Origin: JBAXQQ01 sp037131695
GTDB lineage: Bacteria; Armatimonadota; Hebobacteria; CAIYQO01
Reading direction: 5' to 3'
Length of the DNA stretch: 21,134 nt
NCBI GenBank assembly: GCA_964638715.1
Contig: CAZWZF010000074.1
Coordinates: 1-21,134, forward strand
In this document: in pieces, positions 1 to 8,012 of the stretch
Layout: every line of letters begins with the position of its first letter
Numbering within the stretch: the stretch's first letter is position 1
The notes under the pieces: generated by a model
Told to the model about the DNA's origin: nothing
Databases searched by the model: none
Seen by the model: only the letters and a program-made list of their open reading frames with translations
Made by a program: the position numbers and the translations under genes

Positions 1-1231
1 TGCCGGTACCGGATAATTGCGAGAGGATGAGAGCGATGCCGGATAGTATAAATACATTGATGCGGATGACGCTATCCGACAATTTTACCGCGGGGATGAT
101 GGCGTAACCGGCGGCAATTACGGTGCTGCCGATTAATAAAAACGAGACGCTGCCAATAACGGCAGATAATGCTGCCTGCGATATTAATACTGATTGAAAA
201 CAAGAAAGAAACATACCGGCGATTATCAACCCGATAGGCCAACCTTTTGGCTCAAACAGGTTCTGGCCTTTCTTTACCCGTATCAGCATCAGGGTGGCGA
301 TGATTATGCCGGTAATGGTGAGGGAAAATGACCACATACCCAAAGAATGAGCAGTTATCGAGGTGATCCCCTCGCGAATTTGCATGTTTTGCTGCAGGCA
401 AATAGCCGTCAACATGCGGGCGAAGGCAAGAATGCCGCCACCGGCAAGTGCGACTATGGCAGGGAGCGGGGTTAAAATATTGCTTGCGCCTTTGCTCCAT
501 GCCAGCCTGATGAATACTATCAGTTGAAAAACCCATGCCATTGCCACAAAAATTATCGCGGTCGCCACCCGCGAAGGCGCGGCGAAAATCTGCATCTGCC
601 ACCATGACCGTATATCAACTCCGCGGGATAATTGAATTAATCCGGCATACCCGATTATTCCGGCAAAAACAGCAATTATCAGCAGCAGCACCGGTATCCA
701 TTTGCGCCAGTTGTCGCCGGGCGGATCGGTAATTAAAAATACAATTATCATCAATATCGAGGAGATAATGAATATGGTAAGTGAAAGCTGGAATGACGCG
801 GAATTAATCAGCGCAGCCGCGCAAAAGATAATTAACGCAGTCAGCACCGCCGGCAAGGTGCCAACCAATATAAATGCACGGCGGGCGGCAACCGGCCATG
901 CCACAGTGAGGACAGCTAAAAATAGCAGCAAGGTAGTGAATACTGTGAATAAATCGGTAAGGAATAAAAGATTTTCCGGCGATATCGGATGTGTTATATA
1001 TGCTGGTATCCCATCACCAGTAAGAGAAAAATGAAAAGCAAAAATTGATACTACTAAACCTAATGCGGAAATAACCACCAGTGCCCAGCCTGGCGCACGT
1101 GAGGCCTGGTCAAATTCTTCCTGCGACCATTTGCGAAATAATGGCAATAACAGTGGAAATAAAGCGGTTGCGACTGCGCCTACCAATGGAATCATGAGCA
1201 GCATTAAAATGAATATAGATAATGAAGGCAT
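1..1231 (-). CDS. Polytopic membrane protein, partial (weakly NuoM/NuoN-like)
   Basis: An open frame from ATG at 1231 runs off the left edge without a stop, giving 410 visible residues. It starts 3 nt after the pilB stop, with GGAG 6 nt upstream inside the end of pilB, so it is probably translated from the pil mRNA. The protein is very hydrophobic: I count roughly ten to eleven membrane segments, for example residues 5-30, 48-68, 95-112, 118-142, 150-168, 178-200, 222-243, 258-280, 300-318, 332-352 and 358-380. Residues 214-305 loosely follow the pattern of complex I/Mrp antiporter-like subunits: an AP-x-x-V helix, a Gly-rich helix, then LQQ-x-x-x-x-I and a Ser/Leu-Gly helix. The Glu and Lys residues that carry protons in true NuoM/NuoN are not evident. 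The reading frame is certain. The family assignment is weak, and it could be an unrelated transporter-like protein. Confidence 0.75.
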   Translation of the reverse strand, partial: MPSLSIFILMLLMIPLVGAVATALFPLLLPLFRKWSQEEFDQASRAPGWALVVISALGLVVSIFAFHFSLTGDGIPAYITHPISPENLLFLTDLFTVFTTLLLFLAVLTVAWPVAARRAFILVGTLPAVLTALIIFCAAALINSASFQLSLTIFIISSILMIIVFLITDPPGDNWRKWIPVLLLIIAVFAGIIGYAGLIQLSRGVDIRSWWQMQIFAAPSRVATAIIFVAMAWVFQLIVFIRLAWSKGASNILTPLPAIVALAGGGILAFARMLTAICLQQNMQIREGITSITAHSLGMWSFSLTITGIIIATLMLIRVKKGQNLFEPKGWPIGLIIAGMFLSCFQSVLISQAALSAVIGSVSFLLIGSTVIAAGYAIIPAVKLSDSVIRINVFILSGIALILSQLSGTG

Positions 1232-1234
1232 GAA

Positions 1235-2959
1235 TTACTCCGCGTAAATCACCCGAAGTGCCTCTTCCATGGTGGTGATCCCTTCAAAAATTTTATTCAT
1301 TGCATCTTGTTTTAATGATATCATACCATTATCGAGTGCGGCCTGGCGTAAAATATGTGTAGGTGCTTTTTGCAGCATTAAATCACGCAATTCGTTATCA
1401 ATCGCCATTAATTCGAAGACGCCAATTCGACCTTTATACCCGGTATTGCGGCAAAATGAACATCCAGTGCCGCGGTAGAATGTGACATTTTCGGTAGTGG
1501 TGGTGAAATTAAATCTCTTCAAAGCTTCCAGCGGTGGGGTATAAGCGACTTTGCATTTCGGGCAAATGCCGCGAACAAGTCTTTGCGCCAGCACGCCAAT
1601 AACTGCTGATGCGCTCAGAAACGGTTCTACGCCCATTTCACTGAGACGAGCCATCGCGCCAGGGGCGTCGTTGGTATGTAAAGTGGTAAATACAAGGTGA
1701 CCGGTAAGTGCCGACTCAATTGAGATAAGAGCGGTTTCAGCGTCGCGGGTTTCACCCACCAGGATAATATCCGGATCCTGACGAAGGAAAGAACGCAGGG
1801 TGGTGGCGAAGGTCGCTTTTGCCCGTCTGTTAATCGGAACCTGAGTTAATCCCGCCAACTGATACTCAACCGGGTCTTCAACGGTGAGGATATTAACATC
1901 CGGCGCGTTAAGTTCATTTAAAGTCGCGTAAAGAGTGGTGGATTTTCCAGAACCGGTAGGACCGGTAACCAACACGATTCCGTAACTTCGGTGAATCAGC
2001 TTGTCCCAGGTTTCCAGCATCTTCTCCGGCATGCCTAATTTAGACAAAGGAACGTTAATTCCGCTCTGGTCTAAAATACGCATAACAATCTTTTCACCCT
2101 TAACACCGGGGAGAGATGAAACGCGCATGTCATAATCTTTGCCATTCAGGGTTAGAGAAATACGACCGTCCTGAGCAGAACGTTTCTCTGCGATATCCAT
2201 ATCCGCCATAACTTTAATACGACTGACTAATGCCGCCTGTGCTTGTTTTGGCACCGCACTGGCATCGCTTAATACGCCGTCAACGCGATAGCGCACCCGC
2301 ACTTTGTCGGATTCAGGCTGAATGTGAATGTCACTCGCCTTATCCAGCAAACCCTGGCGGAGAATCATATTTACCAATTGGATAATCGGGGCGTCGTCAA
2401 CCATCTCTCGAAGACGGTCAACGGAGATATCCATTTCGTCTTCTTTCTTGCTTTCATTAATTTCCAGGTCGCCGCCGGAATCCTTTACATCATCAACAAC
2501 GCGCTTGATAGTTTCATCCATTCTAACACTGGCAGATATTACATTGGCTATCGCATTGTTTAATTCTTCTTCAATGGTAATCACCGGATCTATTTCCATA
2601 CCGGTAATTAAGCGCAACTGGTCGATAGCAAAAATATCCAGCGGATTTGCCATCGCCACTACCAGCCGATTGCCATTTCTTTCTAAAGGAAGTACCCGGG
2701 AACGTTGAATCATATTGCGAGGAATAATGTTGATGATTTCCGGGTCTAATGTTTTTTCATTCAGGTCGATAAACGGAACGCCCCACTGGCGGCAAAGGGC
2801 ACGCGCACGATCGCGCTCAGTAATCAAACCCATTTTTACCAACACGGCACCCAATGGCTCACGAGTAGTACGCTGGGTTTGCAGACCTTTTTCCAGATCT
2901 TCTTCTGATATATTAGCTACTTCGCGCAATATTTGCCCGATAGGTCGTTGTTCTATCAC
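1235..2959 (-). CDS. pilB: Type IV pilus assembly ATPase PilB (GspE family)
   Basis: This is the cytoplasmic hexameric motor that drives pilus extension, 574 residues, a normal length for PilB. Residues 1-145 are the GspE N-terminal domain that docks to the inner-membrane complex. The ATPase core shows Walker A GPTGSGKST at 333-341, the Asp box LTVEDPVEY near 358-366, Walker B DIILVGETRD at 397-406 and the His box around 420-430. Zinc ligands are C466, C469, C500 and C503. The start is GTG at 2959 behind GGGA; an ATG two bases upstream is out of frame and stops at once, and an in-frame TAA lies just upstream. The gene follows the secretin gene across a 57-bp gap that holds a hairpin. T2SS GspE is the alternative, but the PilM-N-O context favours a pilus. 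The family is secure; extension motor rather than T2SS motor is inferred from the neighbours. Confidence 0.93.
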   Translation of the reverse strand: MIEQRPIGQILREVANISEEDLEKGLQTQRTTREPLGAVLVKMGLITERDRARALCRQWGVPFIDLNEKTLDPEIINIIPRNMIQRSRVLPLERNGNRLVVAMANPLDIFAIDQLRLITGMEIDPVITIEEELNNAIANVISASVRMDETIKRVVDDVKDSGGDLEINESKKEDEMDISVDRLREMVDDAPIIQLVNMILRQGLLDKASDIHIQPESDKVRVRYRVDGVLSDASAVPKQAQAALVSRIKVMADMDIAEKRSAQDGRISLTLNGKDYDMRVSSLPGVKGEKIVMRILDQSGINVPLSKLGMPEKMLETWDKLIHRSYGIVLVTGPTGSGKSTTLYATLNELNAPDVNILTVEDPVEYQLAGLTQVPINRRAKATFATTLRSFLRQDPDIILVGETRDAETALISIESALTGHLVFTTLHTNDAPGAMARLSEMGVEPFLSASAVIGVLAQRLVRGICPKCKVAYTPPLEALKRFNFTTTTENVTFYRGTGCSFCRNTGYKGRIGVFELMAIDNELRDLMLQKAPTHILRQAALDNGMISLKQDAMNKIFEGITTMEEALRVIYAE

Positions 2960-2985
2960 ATCAATTCCCGTAAATTAAAAGTTTT

Positions 2986-3011
2986 CAGGACGCCATGTTT
3001 ATGACGTCCTG
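2986..3011 (-). other. Intercistronic hairpin between pilQ and pilB
   Basis: CAGGACG (2986-2992) pairs with CGTCCTG (3005-3011). CAT/ATG pairs continue inside after one mismatch and close a 4-base loop. It fills the only real gap in the pil operon. On the transcribed minus strand it is followed by AAAACTTTTAATTT, which is a poor U-tract, so it may be an mRNA processing or stability element or a weak attenuator rather than a full terminator. Confidence 0.5.
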
Positions 3012-3016
3012 TTGTT

Positions 3017-5683
3017 TTATACCCCATTATCTACCGGGGATGGTACTCGTGGTGTCTCTACCGGTGGTGTTACAGGCGGTAAAACTGGCGGTGTAACCGG
3101 TGCTGTTGCCGACGGCGTAACAGGTCCTGTCACAGGCGGAGTTTTGACAGTAACATTATCATCAAAAGTAGGAACTTCTACTTTGTCACCCTGTCGTACT
3201 ATTCTTGGTGTAACTAATATTAACAATTCCTGTTTTGACGGTGATTTTGATTTGCTCTTGAACAGCCAGCCTACTAATGGCAAGTTGTTTAAGAATGGAA
3301 TACCGGATTCCGTTTCAATATCGCTATTTTTAATTAATCCGGCAATTACCTGGGTTTCGCCATCTTTAACGGTAACAGTGGTAATACTGCTGTTTTGCGC
3401 TAAATCCGGCAATTGCGAACCAGATGGCCCGGTAATGAACTTCGGTTCATCGGTAACATTACTGTCTATTTGCAGCGTAATATTGCCATCTGATGATACG
3501 CGGGGAGTAACTTTCATATCGACACCGGCATTGATTGATGCAGTGGCGTAAGCCGGACCGGACTGAGTGACTGATGCCAGCGTTTCATAAAAGATAGTTC
3601 TGCCAACGTGAATCTTGCCTTCTTTACCATTTTCAATCTGCATGGAAGGGCGACTGATAATCTTCGCCTTATTCTTTGACATTAACATGTTTAATGTATT
3701 ATTAAAAGCAATCGGGTTGCGGATTAACCGGCCAAGTCCAATCGGGTCGCCAGAGGACATTTCGGTAGTACTGGCGGTAATAGATGCCGGCCAAGCCAAA
3801 CCGAGATTCTTAATTTCGCCGGAATCCATGCTGATGATTTCCATTGAAATACGAACCTGTTCCTGTGGCTGGTCTAATTCTTTTATCAGGGCCGCCGCCT
3901 GTTCAACAATCGTGGTTGTACCGTAAAGTATTATTTTGGTAACTTCTGCCGCAGTACCACTACTGGTATCGTCGCTACCGCTGCTTGAGCCGCCGCCACC
4001 ACCACTGCCGCTGCTGCTTGCTGCGCCAGCAGCATCAGATGAGAACAAGCGTGCCGGAGCAATAGTAACCCGCAAACGCTGTCCAGTGAATCGCTCTACT
4101 AATTTTTTCTTAGCTTCAAACGCCATCAAGTACCGCAGGTCAATGACTTTCTCGGTAACATCACCGGCGACATCAATACTTACCAGGGTCGCATAAGCCG
4201 CCTCGATTAGCTTATCTGGTCCGGCAATTACGATATCATTAACACCATCAGGTACTTTCACTGAACCTTCTGAATCGCGCTTGATAATGGATATAAATTT
4301 ACCGGTGTTATCAATTTTTCCCAAAGTTCCCATAACAGCAGGTGCTGCTAAAACAACCAGGCCTTTTGATTCATATCTTTCTAATAGATATGAAATAGCC
4401 TGTGTCGGAACAACATATTTAAAGCTGTAGCGTTTTTCAACAAAGTTCTTTGAAACAATTTCACCAATGTCTATTTTAGTTAAATGCGCGATCGCTTCAT
4501 CAACAATAACAGAAGGGCCTCGCAAAATCAGCGTGCTGCTCTGCCACCCACTGTCTTTGTTGCCGGTCTGGATTACTCCCATCGGACTGCTGTCTGCAAC
4601 CGGGGCAAACATAACAGATAAACCGCGTTTGCCGAACATTTCATCCAAATATACTTTTGTCTGCGACGGCACTAACGATTTCAACTGATATGTCTTTTCC
4701 ACTTCGGTTGCTACTTCAGGAGCCGCCAGGTCGATATCGCTCAGCATTTTCTGCGCTTTGTCTATACGTGATTTTTCGCCGGTTAGCATCAAACGTTTTG
4801 AATCAAGTTCAGTTGCAATAACATCCTGGAAATTGGATTTCAGAACAGATAACGCTTTTGCTGAGTCAATTGTTTTCAATCCGACAACAGCATAAGGTAC
4901 TTCAGCAGGATTTGTTGTTGCGGTGGCTTGCTGAGTTACATCAACTTCTTTATTCAGAAAGATTTTCGCTTCTTCAACGCGCTTTGTATCACCACTCAAC
5001 ATTATCTTTCCGCTTGCCAGCTTTCTAATCATTAAATCGCCAAAACTTGCAGTCAATACAGTAACGGCATCTTCGGGATTTGCCGATTTTAACGATATAA
5101 CTTCTGTTGAAACCCCGTTCTTATTAATTGTTAGATATTTCAACAAGTCCTTGACTATGTAATCTTTTGCTCTATCAACTTGGTTGGCAGGACCAGTAAT
5201 CTGAATGGTTTTATTTCCCAAATCGCGCACTTTAACAGTATCAAAAACATCTTTAATAGCGCTGTTGATACTGTCGATATCAACCTCTTTTTCCAGAGTA
5301 ACGATACGGTAATCAATAGCACCCGCTGGTGCAGCTGGAACATCAACTTTTACTGGTTCCTTTGATGTTACAATAAAGGTACCACCTTTATCTTCAATCT
5401 TCAGATTTGCCATAGTAGCAAGAGTATCAAGGGCAGTTTCTACCGTGACATTTCTCAACTTCACAGTGATGATACCTTTGACTGACGGTGCAACTACAAT
5501 ATTTGCATCGCTTGCCGCCATAATTCCGGCTAATACCGTTGATATATCTGCCTGGTTAAAATCCAATTGATAAATCATGCGCGTATTTGCGGCAAATGCC
5601 GTCACCTGAGCAATTATCAACGCTGACATCAGCAGTATAGTTGTTAATTGTCGTCGAACCGCCGTTGCGATTTTTTCTTTCAT
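3017..5683 (-). CDS. pilQ: Secretin PilQ/GspD with extended periplasmic modules
   Basis: This is the outer-membrane secretin that would form the gate for the pilus, 888 residues. A Sec signal spans residues 1-32 (ending AFAANT). An N0-like domain at 37-107 is followed by six beta-alpha-beta-beta-alpha N1-like modules: 123-181, 192-248, 262-319, 330-406, 417-505 and 511-605. The sixth contains a Gly/Ser/Asp-rich insert at 550-578. The secretin beta-barrel domain is at 607-830, with the GIPFLNNLPLVGWLF signature at 794-808 and VTPRIV at 824-829. A Pro/Thr/Val-rich tail (840-888) has TPPV-type repeats. The ATG at 5683 overlaps the preceding TAA by 1 nt (TAATG) and has GGAGGT 8 nt upstream. No peptidoglycan-binding AMIN domain is recognisable. 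The family is certain. PilQ is preferred over GspD because of the pilM-N-O-P neighbours. Confidence 0.93.
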   Translation of the reverse strand: MKEKIATAVRRQLTTILLMSALIIAQVTAFAANTRMIYQLDFNQADISTVLAGIMAASDANIVVAPSVKGIITVKLRNVTVETALDTLATMANLKIEDKGGTFIVTSKEPVKVDVPAAPAGAIDYRIVTLEKEVDIDSINSAIKDVFDTVKVRDLGNKTIQITGPANQVDRAKDYIVKDLLKYLTINKNGVSTEVISLKSANPEDAVTVLTASFGDLMIRKLASGKIMLSGDTKRVEEAKIFLNKEVDVTQQATATTNPAEVPYAVVGLKTIDSAKALSVLKSNFQDVIATELDSKRLMLTGEKSRIDKAQKMLSDIDLAAPEVATEVEKTYQLKSLVPSQTKVYLDEMFGKRGLSVMFAPVADSSPMGVIQTGNKDSGWQSSTLILRGPSVIVDEAIAHLTKIDIGEIVSKNFVEKRYSFKYVVPTQAISYLLERYESKGLVVLAAPAVMGTLGKIDNTGKFISIIKRDSEGSVKVPDGVNDIVIAGPDKLIEAAYATLVSIDVAGDVTEKVIDLRYLMAFEAKKKLVERFTGQRLRVTIAPARLFSSDAAGAASSSGSGGGGGSSSGSDDTSSGTAAEVTKIILYGTTTIVEQAAALIKELDQPQEQVRISMEIISMDSGEIKNLGLAWPASITASTTEMSSGDPIGLGRLIRNPIAFNNTLNMLMSKNKAKIISRPSMQIENGKEGKIHVGRTIFYETLASVTQSGPAYATASINAGVDMKVTPRVSSDGNITLQIDSNVTDEPKFITGPSGSQLPDLAQNSSITTVTVKDGETQVIAGLIKNSDIETESGIPFLNNLPLVGWLFKSKSKSPSKQELLILVTPRIVRQGDKVEVPTFDDNVTVKTPPVTGPVTPSATAPVTPPVLPPVTPPVETPRVPSPVDNGV

Positions 5684-6486
5684 TACGGTTGACCTCCAAT
5701 AGGTAATAGAATGGTTTGCCTTCCCTTGGTAAGGCGAACGCCGGAATCGTTGATTGCTGCTACGCTCCAGCCTAATTTATTGATAGTGTCGCCTTCATAC
5801 AGCTCATATTGCTGGCCGTTGACGGCTAATATTACAAAATTCTTATTACTTGTTTTCAATACACCTACCAATCTAAATTTTGGTTTTGGCGGTTCTTTAT
5901 CTGCTTCGCGAATAATTTTCAATGCATCTTCAACATCAATGCGCATACCGGTCATAGTAATATTTCGGCTGCTGTCATTAATAGCTTTTATTTTTAGCCG
6001 AAAACCTTCATTTAACAGAAGTTTCTTTATCTCGCCGGCGTTTAACCAAAATAATTTCACCTGCTGGGTGATGGTAGCATCAATTGCAGGCAGCGGTTTA
6101 GTATCGCCATTTGCAGTAGTTGCTGATGTATTGTTAGCATTAGTGATTGGCGCTATTATGGGTGGAGGTGTCATTAAATTTTCAAAAGGATCTGCCCCAC
6201 CTTTAACATCTGCAACAACAGTCTCTAACCGCGCAGTATCAATCCACAATAAATCTGCAGGATTGCCTTTCTTTCGGATAACTTTTGTATCATCTGCAAT
6301 TTGTTTATCCGGTGTTTGGCTTGTATCGCCTGGTTTATTCGCTGTCGTTGTTGTAGAAGGTGCAGATGTGACCGCTGGTGCCGGTGCTTTATTTCCGCCA
6401 CCATAAGTCATTACCGCGCCAATAATTAATACCAGCATCAAGCCGGAAAGCACCAGCACTTGAATTGTTTGTTTATTCATTTTCAT
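5683..6486 (-). CDS. pilP: PilP/GspC-like pilus alignment protein with N1-like module
   Basis: This 267-residue protein occupies the pilP position. Residues 7-27 form one membrane anchor. There is no lipobox cysteine, whereas classical PilP is a lipoprotein, so the anchoring is GspC-like. A Thr/Ala/Pro-rich linker (32-135) contains DPFENLMTPPP near 99-109. Residues 142-195 have a beta-alpha-beta-beta-alpha pattern resembling the N1 modules of the secretin encoded next door. Residues 202-264 fit the PilP/GspC homology-region beta fold (RLVGVL..., YELYEGDTI, GVRLTKG). This domain normally contacts the secretin N0 domain and links it to PilN/PilO. The start ATG overlaps the pilO TGA (ATGA) behind GGAGGT. 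The symbol rests on position and the C-terminal domain; the overall architecture is unusual. Confidence 0.72.
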   Translation of the reverse strand: MKMNKQTIQVLVLSGLMLVLIIGAVMTYGGGNKAPAPAVTSAPSTTTTANKPGDTSQTPDKQIADDTKVIRKKGNPADLLWIDTARLETVVADVKGGADPFENLMTPPPIIAPITNANNTSATTANGDTKPLPAIDATITQQVKLFWLNAGEIKKLLLNEGFRLKIKAINDSSRNITMTGMRIDVEDALKIIREADKEPPKPKFRLVGVLKTSNKNFVILAVNGQQYELYEGDTINKLGWSVAAINDSGVRLTKGRQTILLPIGGQP

Positions 6487-7439
6487 TGCATGCTACCTCC
6501 TGGTGTTACAGTTGCTGGTTTTTTAACTGCTGGTTTTTGAGGAATTTGTGTCTTATCTGTTGCCTTTGCCGGTTGTGGTGCCTTATTTACTGCTTTATTT
6601 ACCGGAGGGACAACTGGTTCGCCTTTTTTAGCAGGAGAAACGGCGGTTCCTGGTGATACAGACTTTTTATCAGTTCCTGTCTTTTCTACTGCAGTTCCAG
6701 CCGGTTTGCCTTTATCAGTTCCCGTATCTGCCGGTGTGGTATTCTTATTTTTATCTGAACGAATTTTATCAGAATTGATATACTGCTCCGGCACAATTAA
6801 AGCACTGGCGGTTATGATGGTGTTTACCACTACCTTGCCATTTAATTCATAGGGGGATAAGGTTAAGTTTCTTATATATATAATCTGCTTAAACTTTCTC
6901 AATGAATCGATAAACTTCACACTGCTAATATATGTGCCTTTCATAGTTATAGTGATAGCCATCGTTTTAAATTGTTTTTTCGGGTCATTCTTGGCAACAA
7001 CAGGTGGAGCCTCCGGAGGCATGGTGCCATCTGCATTAGGTTTTAGTGCCGGTTTAAACAATTGGTTATTAAAATCGATAGGCTTTGCTTCACCCGGGGA
7101 AATACTTACTAAATCATTCCCGGTATCCTGCGCTACCTGTTGAATATATTCAAGAAACTTTGGAATATACTGATAATCCATCAAATTTTTCTGCAGTATC
7201 TTCAAGCTTTCTTTCTTCTTTTTCAGGTTGATGTCTTCGATTTCAATATTTTTATCGCCAGGCCCTAATTTGTCCTCAATTTCTTTCTTCTTTGCTGCTA
7301 ATTGAATAGTTGCATTTTTTATTTCCGCTGTTTTACCTGCCTGCTGCTGCCATAAAAATACGCCAACACCAATAATTAAGATGCTTAACATGCATAAGCC
7401 GAAAATCATGAGAGTAATTTTTGATTGTCTTCCAAACAT
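6483..7439 (-). CDS. pilO: Type IV pilus alignment protein PilO, with Lys/Pro-rich tail
   Basis: This is a bitopic inner-membrane protein of 318 residues. Residues 8-29 are the membrane helix, 34-80 a Lys/Glu-rich coiled coil, and 85-215 a ferredoxin-like PilO domain (QYIPKFLEYIQQVAQDTG, then MAITITMKGTYISSVKFIDSLRKF). PilO pairs with PilN and connects the cytoplasmic PilM to the PilP-secretin complex. The last ~95 residues are a low-complexity Lys/Pro/Thr/Ala tail, so the protein is longer than most PilO (about 200-220). The ATG directly abuts the pilN TAG, and an AGGAGGTGA ribosome site sits 7 nt upstream. The family call rests on topology, the domain pattern and gene order. Confidence 0.85.
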   Translation of the reverse strand: MFGRQSKITLMIFGLCMLSILIIGVGVFLWQQQAGKTAEIKNATIQLAAKKKEIEDKLGPGDKNIEIEDINLKKKKESLKILQKNLMDYQYIPKFLEYIQQVAQDTGNDLVSISPGEAKPIDFNNQLFKPALKPNADGTMPPEAPPVVAKNDPKKQFKTMAITITMKGTYISSVKFIDSLRKFKQIIYIRNLTLSPYELNGKVVVNTIITASALIVPEQYINSDKIRSDKNKNTTPADTGTDKGKPAGTAVEKTGTDKKSVSPGTAVSPAKKGEPVVPPVNKAVNKAPQPAKATDKTQIPQKPAVKKPATVTPGGSMQ

Positions 7440-8012
7440 CTAAAAGTCACCTCCTATCATTCCTTCTATCGGTATTACCATATCAAATGTAACCTGCCGC
7501 CCGGTAAGTTCGCTAACACTGGCGCTGATTGCACCTTGTTTTGGGTTTCCCGCCCAACTTGTTTGCGTACGGATTGTTTCAGAAAATACACCAACCGTTT
7601 TTTCATCCTCCGCAACTCCACCTATTGCCAACGCCATTTGCTTGTCAATAACTGTTGAGTTAAACGAAGTCAAATAAACATTTGATGGAATAATGCGCGA
7701 CATATCAGCCATGATGGTCAACCATGCATTCTGGCTTTTTTGTGCCTGGTTCAGCAACAGCAACTGCGGTTCCAATTCTTTTATCTGATTGGTCAGCGCG
7801 TCAAGCTGTTTCTCTTTTTGTTGTAATGAATCTACCTGCGCCTGCCTTACATTGCGAGTGTCAATTGCCCAATTATAATCAAAAATTGCAAACAAGTTCA
7901 TAATTATTGCAATTAATATGGCAATAAACACTCCGAAGATAGCCCAACGGAGATACATCATTTCGCGCATTTTACGGGAACGACGATTAGCGATGAGGTT
8001 GATATTAATCAT
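7440..8012 (-). CDS. pilN: Type IV pilus alignment protein PilN
   Basis: This is a 190-residue bitopic protein. It opens with MININLI, close to the conserved PilN N-terminal segment (INLLP-type) that binds PilM. A basic stretch (RRSRKMRE) follows, then a membrane helix at 22-48 and a Gln/Leu/Glu-rich coiled coil at about 56-92. A small periplasmic domain includes the family-typical MADMSRIIPSNVYLTSF (103-119). It would dimerise with PilO in the periplasm. The ATG overlaps the pilM stop by 4 nt (ATGA), with GAGGAGGT upstream, which suggests translational coupling and matched PilM/PilN dosage. Length and layout are normal for the family. Confidence 0.88.
   Translation of the reverse strand: MININLIANRRSRKMREMMYLRWAIFGVFIAILIAIIMNLFAIFDYNWAIDTRNVRQAQVDSLQQKEKQLDALTNQIKELEPQLLLLNQAQKSQNAWLTIMADMSRIIPSNVYLTSFNSTVIDKQMALAIGGVAEDEKTVGVFSETIRTQTSWAGNPKQGAISASVSELTGRQVTFDMVIPIEGMIGGDF

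Noticed and set aside
252..605. Minus-strand 117-residue open frame
   Set aside because: It is out of frame with the longer hydrophobic frame 1-1231, has a His/Arg/Cys-rich composition unlike a real protein, and is a shadow of that gene.
702..1034. Plus-strand 110-residue open frame
   Set aside because: It lies antisense within the membrane-protein gene 1-1231 and has no plausible ribosome site or domain.
5711..6406. Plus-strand 231-residue open frame opposite pilP
   Set aside because: It is fully antisense to a gene locked into the pil operon by overlapping start and stop codons; its hydrophobic character is a by-product of the opposite strand.
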